NCBI RefSeq assembly: GCF_000765745.2
Contig: NZ_JRPC02000002.1
Location: forward strand, 1 to 64,000
Source of the DNA: Helicobacter apodemus
GTDB taxonomy: Bacteria; Campylobacterota; Campylobacteria; Campylobacterales; Helicobacteraceae
Length of the DNA stretch: 64,000 nt
Reading direction: 5' to 3'
Shown piece after piece: positions 57,281 to 64,000 of this stretch (its first letter is position 1; each line of letters opens with the position of its first letter). The notes beneath the pieces were generated by a model. The model searched no databases and was not told where the DNA came from. It saw nothing but the letters and a program-made list of their open reading frames with translations. The position numbers and the translations under genes are program-made.

Positions 57281-58186
57281 ATGTTATCAAAAGAGATTTT
57301 GCATTTCAATGAAATAAGATATGAGATTAGAGCGTATTTATGTTTTTTATTCCAACGCAATATTAAGAATTATCTCCCTTATATTGAGCTTAATAAAATT
57401 ATTGAGGGATTGCATAAAATTGAAAAAGAAGTCGGTATTTTTGAGCTACTTTATATTTTAGATTCTGCTGGAAATTTAGTTATTGATGGCATTACAAGCA
57501 ATACAAGTTTGAAATGTAAAAAAGGAGAGAATCACAATGATAGGGCTTATTTTTATCGTGCTATTAAAGAGAAGAAATGTATTTTAACCGACCCTTACCC
57601 CTCTGTGGCGAGTGGGACTTTAGTTGTAACAGCAGCCTATCCTTTATATAATGATAGGGGTGAGCTTATATATGTTGCCTGTATAGATTTACCCTTAGAG
57701 AAAATCCCCCATCTTGTTAATCCAACTTTTCTTTTTGGCATCTCTTCAAATTTTAGAAAAATGGTTTATTTTGTAATGTCTTTAGCCCTTTTTGCGATTT
57801 GTGTTTTATTGCTTGTTAAAGGAAGTGTTAGTATGTGGGATGCTTTAGGGAATTTTAATAACTTAGATATTAAAGATGTTTTTGAAGCTACGATTTTAAT
57901 CACACTTTCTTTAGCGATTTTTGATTTAGTGAGTGCTATTTTCGAAGAAGAAGTTTTAGGGAGGCATAAATCCCAAGATTCTAAAGTTGTGCATCAAACA
58001 ATGATTCGATTTTTAGGTTCTATTATCATTGCTTTAGCAATTGAAGCCTTAATGCTTGTCTTTAAAATGACAATTACAGAGCCTGATAAGTTAATTTATG
58101 CGGTGTATTTAATTGCTGGTGTTACTTCACTTTTAATTGGTTTGTCGCTTTATGTTAAATTTACAGCAGTAGTGCGTAAAGGTTAA
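57281..58186 (+). CDS. PDC sensor domain membrane protein without output domain
   Basis: The 301-residue protein has a PDC/dCache-like sensor region at about 40-150: FELLYILDSAGNLVIDGITS, NDRAYFYRAIKEKKCILTDP and TAAYPLYNDRGELIYVACID. Four to five membrane helices follow (about 160-295, for example YFVMSLALFAICVLLLVKGS), but no kinase, HAMP, methyl-accepting or GGDEF domain. A signal-transducing partner is unknown. It lies between the exonuclease and hisH and overlaps hisH by one base. Confidence 0.75.
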   Translation: MLSKEILHFNEIRYEIRAYLCFLFQRNIKNYLPYIELNKIIEGLHKIEKEVGIFELLYILDSAGNLVIDGITSNTSLKCKKGENHNDRAYFYRAIKEKKCILTDPYPSVASGTLVVTAAYPLYNDRGELIYVACIDLPLEKIPHLVNPTFLFGISSNFRKMVYFVMSLALFAICVLLLVKGSVSMWDALGNFNNLDIKDVFEATILITLSLAIFDLVSAIFEEEVLGRHKSQDSKVVHQTMIRFLGSIIIALAIEALMLVFKMTITEPDKLIYAVYLIAGVTSLLIGLSLYVKFTAVVRKG

Positions 58187-58806
58187 TGCAAGAGTCTATG
58201 TTAGGGATTATTAATTATAAAATTGGGAATTTAGCAAGTGTGCAAAATGCTTTTAGAAAGCTCAATCAAGAAGCAGTTATTATAGAAGATCCACAGAGTC
58301 TTAAAAAGTGTAGCTTACTTGTATTGCCTGGTGTTGGTGCATTTGGCGATGCTATGGAGCATTTAAGCAGAAGTGGTATGCAAGAGGCTATTTTAGAATA
58401 TGTAAAAAGTGGGAAGTATTTATTAGGGATTTGTCTTGGAATGCAACTTTTATTTCAAAGGAGTGAGGAGTTTGGAGAGCATTTAGGGCTTGGTTTGTTA
58501 GAAGGCGAGGTTCTTAAGATTGCAGGATTAAAAAAGGAGGAGAAGATACCGCATATGGGTTGGAATCTTGTTAAAAGGTATCAAGATAGTCCCCTCTTTA
58601 AAGGTGTACCCGCAGAGTTTTATTTATATTTTGTGCATAGCTTTTGTGTGAGGAATCTTAGCAATGCTATAGGCGTTAGTCGCTATGGTATGGAATTTGC
58701 CTCTATGGTGCAAAAGGATAATATTTTTGGGATTCAGCCCCATCCAGAAAAATCACATAATGTGGGCTTAAAAATCTTACAAAATTTTATACACTTAAAG
58801 GATTAA
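58186..58806 (+). CDS. hisH: Imidazole glycerol phosphate synthase, glutaminase subunit
   Basis: HisH supplies ammonia to HisF. The 206-residue class I amidotransferase has LGIINYKIGNLASVQNAF, VLPGVGAFGDAM, the nucleophile Cys83 in LLGICLGMQLL, VHSFCVR and IQPHPEKSH with the catalytic His and Glu. Start ATG 58186 overlaps the sensor gene stop; a second ATG at 58198 is also possible. hisA follows two bases later, and hisF is 3 kb upstream. Confidence 0.96.
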   Translation: MQESMLGIINYKIGNLASVQNAFRKLNQEAVIIEDPQSLKKCSLLVLPGVGAFGDAMEHLSRSGMQEAILEYVKSGKYLLGICLGMQLLFQRSEEFGEHLGLGLLEGEVLKIAGLKKEEKIPHMGWNLVKRYQDSPLFKGVPAEFYLYFVHSFCVRNLSNAIGVSRYGMEFASMVQKDNIFGIQPHPEKSHNVGLKILQNFIHLKD

Positions 58807-58807
58807 A

Positions 58808-59521
58808 ATGCAAATTATCCCCGCAATTGATTTAAAAGATGGCTATGCTGTAAGATTAAAACAAGGCGATATGCAAAGTGCAAAAATTTATGATAAAAAT
58901 CCTTTAAATCTTTGTGCTATTTTTGAAGATTTGGGTGCGGAATATCTCCATATTGTCGATTTAGATGGTGCTTTTTTGGGGAGACCCAAGAATAGAGCCA
59001 TTATTGAACGAATTTGCAGGGATTGTAAGCTAAAAATTGAAGTGGGTGGCGGGATTCGGAATGAGGATACCATTAAGGGCTATTTAGATATGGGAATTAC
59101 CCGTGTAATTTTAGGTTCTATTGCATTACAAAAGCTAGATTTTGCTTTAGCTATGGCGGAGAAATATCCTATTGTCATAGGGATTGATGCAAAAGATGGA
59201 AAAGTTGCTATTAATGGGTGGGGAGATACACAAAGTATTTTAGCCCAAGACTTTGCTAAAGAGTTTTTAGGGAGCAAGATAGAGGCTATTATCTGCACAG
59301 ATATTGCACGAGATGGAATGCTTGAGGGGATTAATATAAGTTTTACCCAAGCAATCGCTAAAGCAAGCGGAGTTTTTACTATTGCTAGTGGAGGTTTATC
59401 AAGTCTAGAAGATTTGCAGATATTAAAAGATAATGGAATTAAAGCAGTGATTGTAGGTAAGGCGTTTTATGAAAGAAAAATCGATCTACAAAAAGCCTTC
59501 CAAAAATTTGGAAATTCGTAA
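58808..59521 (+). CDS. hisA: Phosphoribosylformimino-AICAR-phosphate isomerase
   Basis: HisA isomerises ProFAR to PRFAR, the substrate of HisF-HisH. The 237-residue TIM barrel has IIPAIDLKDGYAVRLKQGDM, LHIVDLDGAFLGRPKNR, IEVGGGIRNEDTI, IGIDAKDGKVAINGW, ICTDIARDGMLEG and ASGGLSSLEDL. It lies directly after hisH. Confidence 0.97.
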   Translation: MQIIPAIDLKDGYAVRLKQGDMQSAKIYDKNPLNLCAIFEDLGAEYLHIVDLDGAFLGRPKNRAIIERICRDCKLKIEVGGGIRNEDTIKGYLDMGITRVILGSIALQKLDFALAMAEKYPIVIGIDAKDGKVAINGWGDTQSILAQDFAKEFLGSKIEAIICTDIARDGMLEGINISFTQAIAKASGVFTIASGGLSSLEDLQILKDNGIKAVIVGKAFYERKIDLQKAFQKFGNS

Positions 59522-59551
59522 AAATTTATTATTGTAAGTAGCAATTTATGC

Positions 59552-59557
59552 TATTAT
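59552..59557 (+). promoter_or_regulatory. -10 element of cheY promoter
   Basis: TGCTATTAT contains TATTAT at 59552-59557 with an upstream TG, about 50 bases before the TTG start of cheY. Confidence 0.35.
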
Positions 59558-59606
59558 TATATTTAGCAAAAGCGAAATAATTAGTTGCAATTTTAAGGAG
59601 TTTATC

Positions 59607-59981
59607 TTGAAAATGGTTGTTGTTGATGATAGTTCAACTATGAGACGAATTATAAAAAATACTTTGGCACGACTAGGTTATAATGATATTTTAGAAGGCG
59701 AAAATGGTGTTGAAGGCTGGGATAAAATGGATAAAAACGCTGATGTTAAAGTGTTGATTACAGACTGGAATATGCCCGAGATGAATGGTTTGGATTTAGT
59801 TAAGAAAGTTCGTTCTGATGAACGATTTAAAGATATTCCTATTATTATGGTTACAACAGAAGGTGGTAAAGCAGAAGTTATTACCGCACTTAAAGCTGGA
59901 GTAAATAACTATATTGTTAAGCCTTTCACTCCTCAAGTCTTAAAAGAGAAATTAGAAGCTGTTTTAGGCATAAATGATTAG
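59607..59981 (+). CDS. cheY: Chemotaxis response regulator CheY
   Basis: CheY is the single-domain response regulator that binds the flagellar switch when phosphorylated by CheA. The 124-residue protein has VVVDDSSTMRRIIKNTL (acidic pocket Asp7/Asp8), phosphorylated Asp53 in LITDWNMPEMNG, TTEGG with the switch Thr, and Lys105 in YIVKPFTPQ. It closely resembles H. pylori CheY1 (HP1067). The start is TTG at 59607, six bases from AAGGAG, ahead of an in-frame ATG at 59613 which is too far from it. prmA follows after two bases. Confidence 0.96.
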   Translation: MKMVVVDDSSTMRRIIKNTLARLGYNDILEGENGVEGWDKMDKNADVKVLITDWNMPEMNGLDLVKKVRSDERFKDIPIIMVTTEGGKAEVITALKAGVNNYIVKPFTPQVLKEKLEAVLGIND

Positions 59982-59983
59982 AA

Positions 59984-60814
59984 ATGGATCCCTGTTATAA
60001 TTCCCTCATTGTCAAAGCAGATAATTTTTTATGGCTTTTAAAGGATAAAGCATTAGAGATTACCAAAGAAGCTATAGAAGAAATAGAAAATGGTTTTATT
60101 ATAAGAACTTTTAGTGATGTCCGAGATATTCGGCTTGAGCTTCAAAATTTTACAAAAAATATAGAAAGTGTTATGGGTCAAGAAATTTCTTTAGAATTTA
60201 AAGAAGCACAAGAAAAGAATCAAGATTGGATTGAAAAATATTATCATTCTGTTTCTCCATTGGAATATGGGAAATTTTATATTCATCCAACCTGGTATGC
60301 TAATAAAAAAGAAAAAATCAATATTATTATTGATCCTGCACTTGCCTTTGGAAGTGGTCATCATGGGAGCACTTTTGGTTGTATAAAAATGCTTGATAGT
60401 TTAGCATTGGAGAATAAGAAGATTCTTGATGTAGGCTGTGGAAGTGGAATATTATCTATTCTAGCAAAAAAATGTAAGGCAGAGGTGTGGAGTTGTGATA
60501 CAGATAGTATAGCTGTAGAATCTACACAAGCGAATATGCTAAAAAATAATGTTACAATAGATACTATATGGCAAGGTTCTTTAGAGATGATAAAGGAAAA
60601 GGAAGGGTATTTTGATGTTGTAGTAGCTAATATTTTAGCTGATGTGCTTATTGCATTACCTTTAGATAGGTTTGTAAAAAAGGGTGGAGTTTTGATATTA
60701 TCTGGTATTTTAGAGAAGTATGAATCTAAAGTTCTTGATAAGTTCAAAAACTTAAAAAAGCTAAATGGAGAAACTATAGAAGAATGGGTAACCTTAGCTT
60801 TCAATAAAAATTAA
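59984..60814 (+). CDS. prmA: Ribosomal protein L11 methyltransferase
   Basis: PrmA methylates ribosomal protein L11 with SAM. The 276-residue protein has IDPALAFGSGHHGSTFGCIK, the SAM-binding motif ILDVGCGSGILSILAK and VVANILADVLIALP, typical of the family. The start has no strong ribosome site and is probably reached by coupling from cheY. The order cheY-prmA-ftsH is that of H. pylori. Confidence 0.93.
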   Translation: MDPCYNSLIVKADNFLWLLKDKALEITKEAIEEIENGFIIRTFSDVRDIRLELQNFTKNIESVMGQEISLEFKEAQEKNQDWIEKYYHSVSPLEYGKFYIHPTWYANKKEKINIIIDPALAFGSGHHGSTFGCIKMLDSLALENKKILDVGCGSGILSILAKKCKAEVWSCDTDSIAVESTQANMLKNNVTIDTIWQGSLEMIKEKEGYFDVVVANILADVLIALPLDRFVKKGGVLILSGILEKYESKVLDKFKNLKKLNGETIEEWVTLAFNKN

Positions 60815-60829
60815 TAAGGATATACCAAA

Positions 60830-62758
60830 ATGAAACAACAAAAACCTAATAATAATCAAGAAAAAAAACCCGGTAACTTTTTTAATCAAAATCCTCTTTT
60901 GATGTTTGTTATTTTTGCCATCATTGCTATTGTGGTTTTCCGATTTATCTCTCCTAGTGGAGATAGTTTAAACGCCTTTAATGGGGTTAGTGCCACTAAA
61001 ACAATTAACTATTATGAATTAAAAAAACTTATTGAAAATAAAGAAGTGAGTTTTGTAGCCATCGGACAAACCAATATTAAAGCAACTTCTATAAGCAATG
61101 GTTCTAAAATTGTTTATAACGCTCAAAGGGTAAATCCTGATAATACGCTTATTCCATTGCTTGATGAAAAAGGTGTAGAATACACAGGTTATAATGAGAG
61201 TAATTGGCTTAGTGATATGCTTTTTGGCTGGGTATTGCCTGTTTTTATTTTCTTTGCCATTTGGATGTTCTTAGCTAATCGTATGCAAAAAAATATGGGA
61301 AGTGGGATTTTAGGTATTGGTAGCTCTAAAAAGCTTGTAAATGCGGAAAAACCCAATGTGAAATTTGAGGATATGGCGGGGAATGTTGAGGCTAAAGATG
61401 AGGTTGTAGAGGTCGTCGATTTTCTAAGGAATCCTGATAGGTATGCTGCATTAGGAGCAAAGATTCCTAAAGGAGTGCTTTTAGTTGGTCCTCCTGGGAC
61501 AGGAAAAACACTTCTTGCAAAAGCTGTAGCTGGAGAAGCGAATGTTCCGTTTTTTTCTGTGAGTGGAAGTAGTTTTATTGAAATGTTTGTTGGAGTGGGT
61601 GCTAGTCGTGTGCGAGATTTATTTGAAAACGCTAAGAAGGAAGCCCCTAGTATTATTTTTATTGATGAGATTGATGCCATTGGTAAAAGTCGTGCAGCAG
61701 GAGGAATGATAAGTGGCAATGATGAAAGGGAGCAAACTTTAAATCAGCTCTTAGCTGAAATGGATGGATTTAGTTCCGATTCTTCCCCTGTTATTGTTCT
61801 TGCAGCAACGAATCGTCCCGAAGTTTTAGACCCAGCACTTTTGCGTCCGGGTAGATTTGATAGACAAGTTTTAGTTGATAAACCAGATTTTGAAGGAAGG
61901 GTTGAGATTTTAAAAGTGCATATTAAAAATATCAAGCTTTCTAAAAATGTTGATTTATTTGAAATTGCTAAATTAACTGCAGGACTTGCAGGAGCAGATT
62001 TAGCAAATATTGTTAATGAAGCAGCCTTACTTGCAGGGCGTAATAATAAGAAAGATGTGGAACAAAATGACTTTTTAGAGGCTGTAGAGAGAGGCATTGC
62101 CGGATTAGAGAAAAAATCGCGGAGAATTTCCCCTAAAGAGAAAAAAATCGTTGCTTATCACGAGAGTGGGCACGCACTTATTGCAGAGATTACTAAAGGA
62201 GCAAAAAAGGTTACTAAAGTCTCTATTATTCCACGCGGTTTAGCTGCACTTGGCTATACACTTAATACGCCAGAAGAGAATAAATACCTTATGCAAAAAC
62301 ACGAATTACTTGCTGAAGTGGATGTCTTACTTGGTGGTAGAGCGGCAGAAGCAGTGTTTTTAGGAGAAATTTCAACAGGTGCGAGTAATGACTTAGAGAG
62401 AGCTACAGATATTATTAAAGCAATGGTGAGTTATTATGGTATGACCGATGTGGCAGGGCTTATGGTTTTAGAGAAGCAAAGGAATGTATTTTTAAATGGT
62501 GGGCTTGGGAATTCTAGAGAATATAGTGAAGAAATGGCAGAAAAAATGGATACCCATATTAAGAAAGTATTAAATGAACGTTTTGAAGCCGTTAAGGAAT
62601 CTTTAGAAATTTATAGAGAAGCTATTGAAAATATGGTAAAAGAATTATTTGATAAAGAAAATATTGATGGAGAGAAGGTTAGAGAGATTATCTCTGCTTA
62701 TGAGAAGGCGAATAATTTACCTACTCGCTTAGTGATTGAGCAAAAAGAAGAGGCTTAA
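60830..62758 (+). CDS. ftsH: ATP-dependent zinc metalloprotease FtsH
   Basis: FtsH degrades damaged membrane and short-lived regulatory proteins. The 642-residue product has two N-terminal membrane helices ([20 protein letters not shown] and [20 protein letters not shown]) enclosing a periplasmic segment, then the AAA domain with [26 protein letters not shown] and [20 protein letters not shown], and the zinc motif [12 protein letters not shown]. The full-length gene begins behind AAGGATATACC. It is essential in many relatives. Confidence 0.98.
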   Translation: MKQQKPNNNQEKKPGNFFNQNPLLMFVIFAIIAIVVFRFISPSGDSLNAFNGVSATKTINYYELKKLIENKEVSFVAIGQTNIKATSISNGSKIVYNAQRVNPDNTLIPLLDEKGVEYTGYNESNWLSDMLFGWVLPVFIFFAIWMFLANRMQKNMGSGILGIGSSKKLVNAEKPNVKFEDMAGNVEAKDEVVEVVDFLRNPDRYAALGAKIPKGVLLVGPPGTGKTLLAKAVAGEANVPFFSVSGSSFIEMFVGVGASRVRDLFENAKKEAPSIIFIDEIDAIGKSRAAGGMISGNDEREQTLNQLLAEMDGFSSDSSPVIVLAATNRPEVLDPALLRPGRFDRQVLVDKPDFEGRVEILKVHIKNIKLSKNVDLFEIAKLTAGLAGADLANIVNEAALLAGRNNKKDVEQNDFLEAVERGIAGLEKKSRRISPKEKKIVAYHESGHALIAEITKGAKKVTKVSIIPRGLAALGYTLNTPEENKYLMQKHELLAEVDVLLGGRAAEAVFLGEISTGASNDLERATDIIKAMVSYYGMTDVAGLMVLEKQRNVFLNGGLGNSREYSEEMAEKMDTHIKKVLNERFEAVKESLEIYREAIENMVKELFDKENIDGEKVREIISAYEKANNLPTRLVIEQKEEA

Positions 62759-62765
62759 AACCATA

Positions 62766-63371
62766 ATGAGAACAACTACAGAAATCATCGCAAGAGAAGG
62801 GTGGAAACCATTAGTTATTGGTGTTATTGTTTTATTGCTTAGTTGGCTTTTTTCTTCGGGATTCTTAGGTTGGCTTGCTTTTATCTTTATAGTAGGTGTT
62901 TTGTATTGTTATTATAATCCCGAGAGAATCCCCGAAGATATCGCGGAGAATTTAATCTTATCTCCTATTGATGGCAAAATTGAGAGTATAGAAAAAACAG
63001 ACAATGGAATTTATTTAGAGATTGATAAGCCTCTTTATTTTTGCGGATTATTAAGAATGCCTTTTGAAGGAAGTATGAAGCAAAAGGAAAAGATTAATGG
63101 TGTGTTGAATGCTTCACCCATTATTGGACAGAGGACACTTTTGGAGTTTTTTCATACACAGGGAATGAAAGTAGAAATGTTTATATACCCTAAAGCCTAT
63201 CGTAATAATCTTCATTTGTATTTTGGTGAATCTAAATTTAAAGTAACACAGAGAATAGGCTTTTTTCTTAAGGGTAAAGCAAGGATTGGAATCCCTTTAA
63301 ATACAGAATTAAAAGTTTCTGTTGGAGATAGAGTATTTGCTGGTTCTAGTGCTTTAGGTTATGTTTATTAA
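62766..63371 (+). CDS. Phosphatidylserine decarboxylase-like protein (HP1070-like)
   Basis: The 201-residue protein resembles the short, archaeal-type PSD family: REGWKP, two hydrophobic helices (PLVIGVIVLLLSWLFSSGFL), YNPERIPED, LSPIDGKIESIE, and the tail VSVGDRVFAGSSALG. True decarboxylases cleave themselves at a Gly-Ser to make the pyruvoyl group; the corresponding region RIGFFLKGKARIGIPL has no Gly-Ser, so catalytic activity is doubtful. It precedes pssA, whose product makes phosphatidylserine, and overlaps it by one base. The role is unknown. Start ATG 62766 lies just past the ftsH stop; a longer frame from 62736 is inside ftsH. Confidence 0.65.
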   Translation: MRTTTEIIAREGWKPLVIGVIVLLLSWLFSSGFLGWLAFIFIVGVLYCYYNPERIPEDIAENLILSPIDGKIESIEKTDNGIYLEIDKPLYFCGLLRMPFEGSMKQKEKINGVLNASPIIGQRTLLEFFHTQGMKVEMFIYPKAYRNNLHLYFGESKFKVTQRIGFFLKGKARIGIPLNTELKVSVGDRVFAGSSALGYVY

Positions 63372-64000
63372 TGAAAATTGACCCCTTGTATTTATTGCCA
63401 AACCTCTTTACAGGCGCAAGTATTTACCTAGGTGTTTTAAGCATTGCTTATGCCTTTGTAGAGCGATTTGAGATTGCTTGTTGGCTTATTTTAATTAGTC
63501 TTATTTTTGATGGATTAGATGGTAGGATAGCACGTTTAACAGGAACGACAAGTAGGTTTGGTGTGGAATTTGATTCTTTAGCAGACATTGTGGCTTTTGG
63601 TGTTGCTCCTGCCATAATTTTATTTTTTTATGGTGGATATAATTATGGTAAATTTGGTATTGTGATAGCCGGGCTTTATGTAGTCTTTGGTGCTATTAGA
63701 TTGGCACGTTTTAATGTTACAACAAATCATAATGAACCTAATATGTTTATTGGGTTGCCTATACCCTCTGCCGCAGTTTTTATTGTGGGTTGGTTACTTT
63801 TTGAAATAAACTTTTCTAAAACTTATCCAGAAATTTCAGAATATATTTTAAAGTTTTTGATTATATCAAGCTTACTAGTAGCCCTTTTGATGGTTAGTAA
63901 TGTCCGCTACCCTAGTTTTAAAAAAATGAATTTTGAAAAAGTAAATTTTGGGAAAATTGTTGTATTATTAATGATTATTTTAGCAATTTTATTTATTTAT
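63371..64000 (+). CDS. pssA: CDP-diacylglycerol-serine O-phosphatidyltransferase (cut by window end)
   Basis: PssA joins serine to CDP-diacylglycerol to make phosphatidylserine at the inner membrane. 210 codons are visible with no stop, so the 3' end lies beyond the window. The start MKIDPLYLLPNLFTGASIYL follows the previous stop. The CDP-alcohol phosphotransferase signature is intact in FDGLDGRIARLTGTTSRFG and EFDSLADIVAFG. At least six hydrophobic helices are visible. The same gene order occurs in H. pylori (HP1070-HP1071). Confidence 0.95.
   Translation, partial: MKIDPLYLLPNLFTGASIYLGVLSIAYAFVERFEIACWLILISLIFDGLDGRIARLTGTTSRFGVEFDSLADIVAFGVAPAIILFFYGGYNYGKFGIVIAGLYVVFGAIRLARFNVTTNHNEPNMFIGLPIPSAAVFIVGWLLFEINFSKTYPEISEYILKFLIISSLLVALLMVSNVRYPSFKKMNFEKVNFGKIVVLLMIILAILFIY

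Noticed and set aside
61189..61719. Long minus-strand open frame inside ftsH
   Set aside because: It is the antisense of the conserved AAA domain, with no ribosome site or known family.

Overview
The window is one AT-rich chromosomal stretch of a Campylobacterota bacterium, most likely a Helicobacter and probably not H. pylori itself. Several blocks keep H. pylori gene order as I remember it: the DUF2018 gene to hemC (HP0242-HP0236), the SH3 gene with aroE (HP1250/HP1249), tig-clpP-def-comM (HP0795-HP0792), nadE/lpxK and ilvC-minD-minE-dprA-ruvX (HP0328-HP0334), and cheY-prmA-ftsH-(HP1070)-pssA (HP1067-HP1071). Genes that H. pylori lacks or differs in are also present: leuB/leuD, a molybdate operon laid out like Campylobacter Cj0300c-Cj0303c, a polysaccharide-deacetylase-like gene as in Cj0633, and a UDP-HexNAc dehydrogenase. 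Genus assignment is inference; no rRNA or tRNA gene was seen.

Layout. 1-4700 is accessory: a set of secreted, possibly flagellum-exported proteins with a second, decayed copy (A-B-C then A'-B'). 4700-7200 holds two sugar genes (glycosyltransferase, nucleotide-sugar dehydrogenase). 7200-17840 is housekeeping (gatB, an alanine/Na+ symporter, hisD, DUF2018, polyprenyl synthase, hemA, proS, fxsA-like, hemC). 17835-21222 (minus) carries proA and ppk. 21359-34977 has purM, SH3 protein, aroE, hpf, CCA transferase, ppc, tig, clpP, a degenerate GGDEF protein, def, comM, comEA-like and ilvC. 35059-40497 is a dense minD-minE-deacetylase-WD40-dprA-ruvX run. 40480-42830 (minus) holds a CheX-like protein and an OmpA-family protein. 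42994-47634 has nadE, an unusual DegT-family protein, lpxK, a small periplasmic protein and bioA. 47631-49419 (minus) is leuB, leuD and a broken small gene. 49546-53049 is the mod operon (ModE-like regulator, broken TOBE gene, modA, TOBE protein, modB, modC). 53223-59521 mixes a methyltransferase, hisF, pdxJ, a 3'-5' exonuclease, an orphan PDC sensor, hisH and hisA. 59607-64000 is cheY, prmA, ftsH, a phosphatidylserine-decarboxylase-like gene and pssA (cut by the window end).

How the parts fit: hisD, hisF, hisH and hisA are scattered parts of histidine synthesis; hemA and hemC serve tetrapyrrole synthesis; comM, comEA-like and dprA serve natural transformation; minD/minE place the division site; the mod genes import molybdate for molybdoenzymes. 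No CRISPR array, insertion sequence or complete prophage was seen. The least ordinary items are the decayed secreted-protein duplication, a DegT-family protein with Ser where the PLP-binding Lys should be, a WD40-plus-helical-repeat protein inside a conserved operon, a PSD-like protein without its self-cleavage Gly-Ser, and two genes near 49-50 kb each broken by a single lesion.
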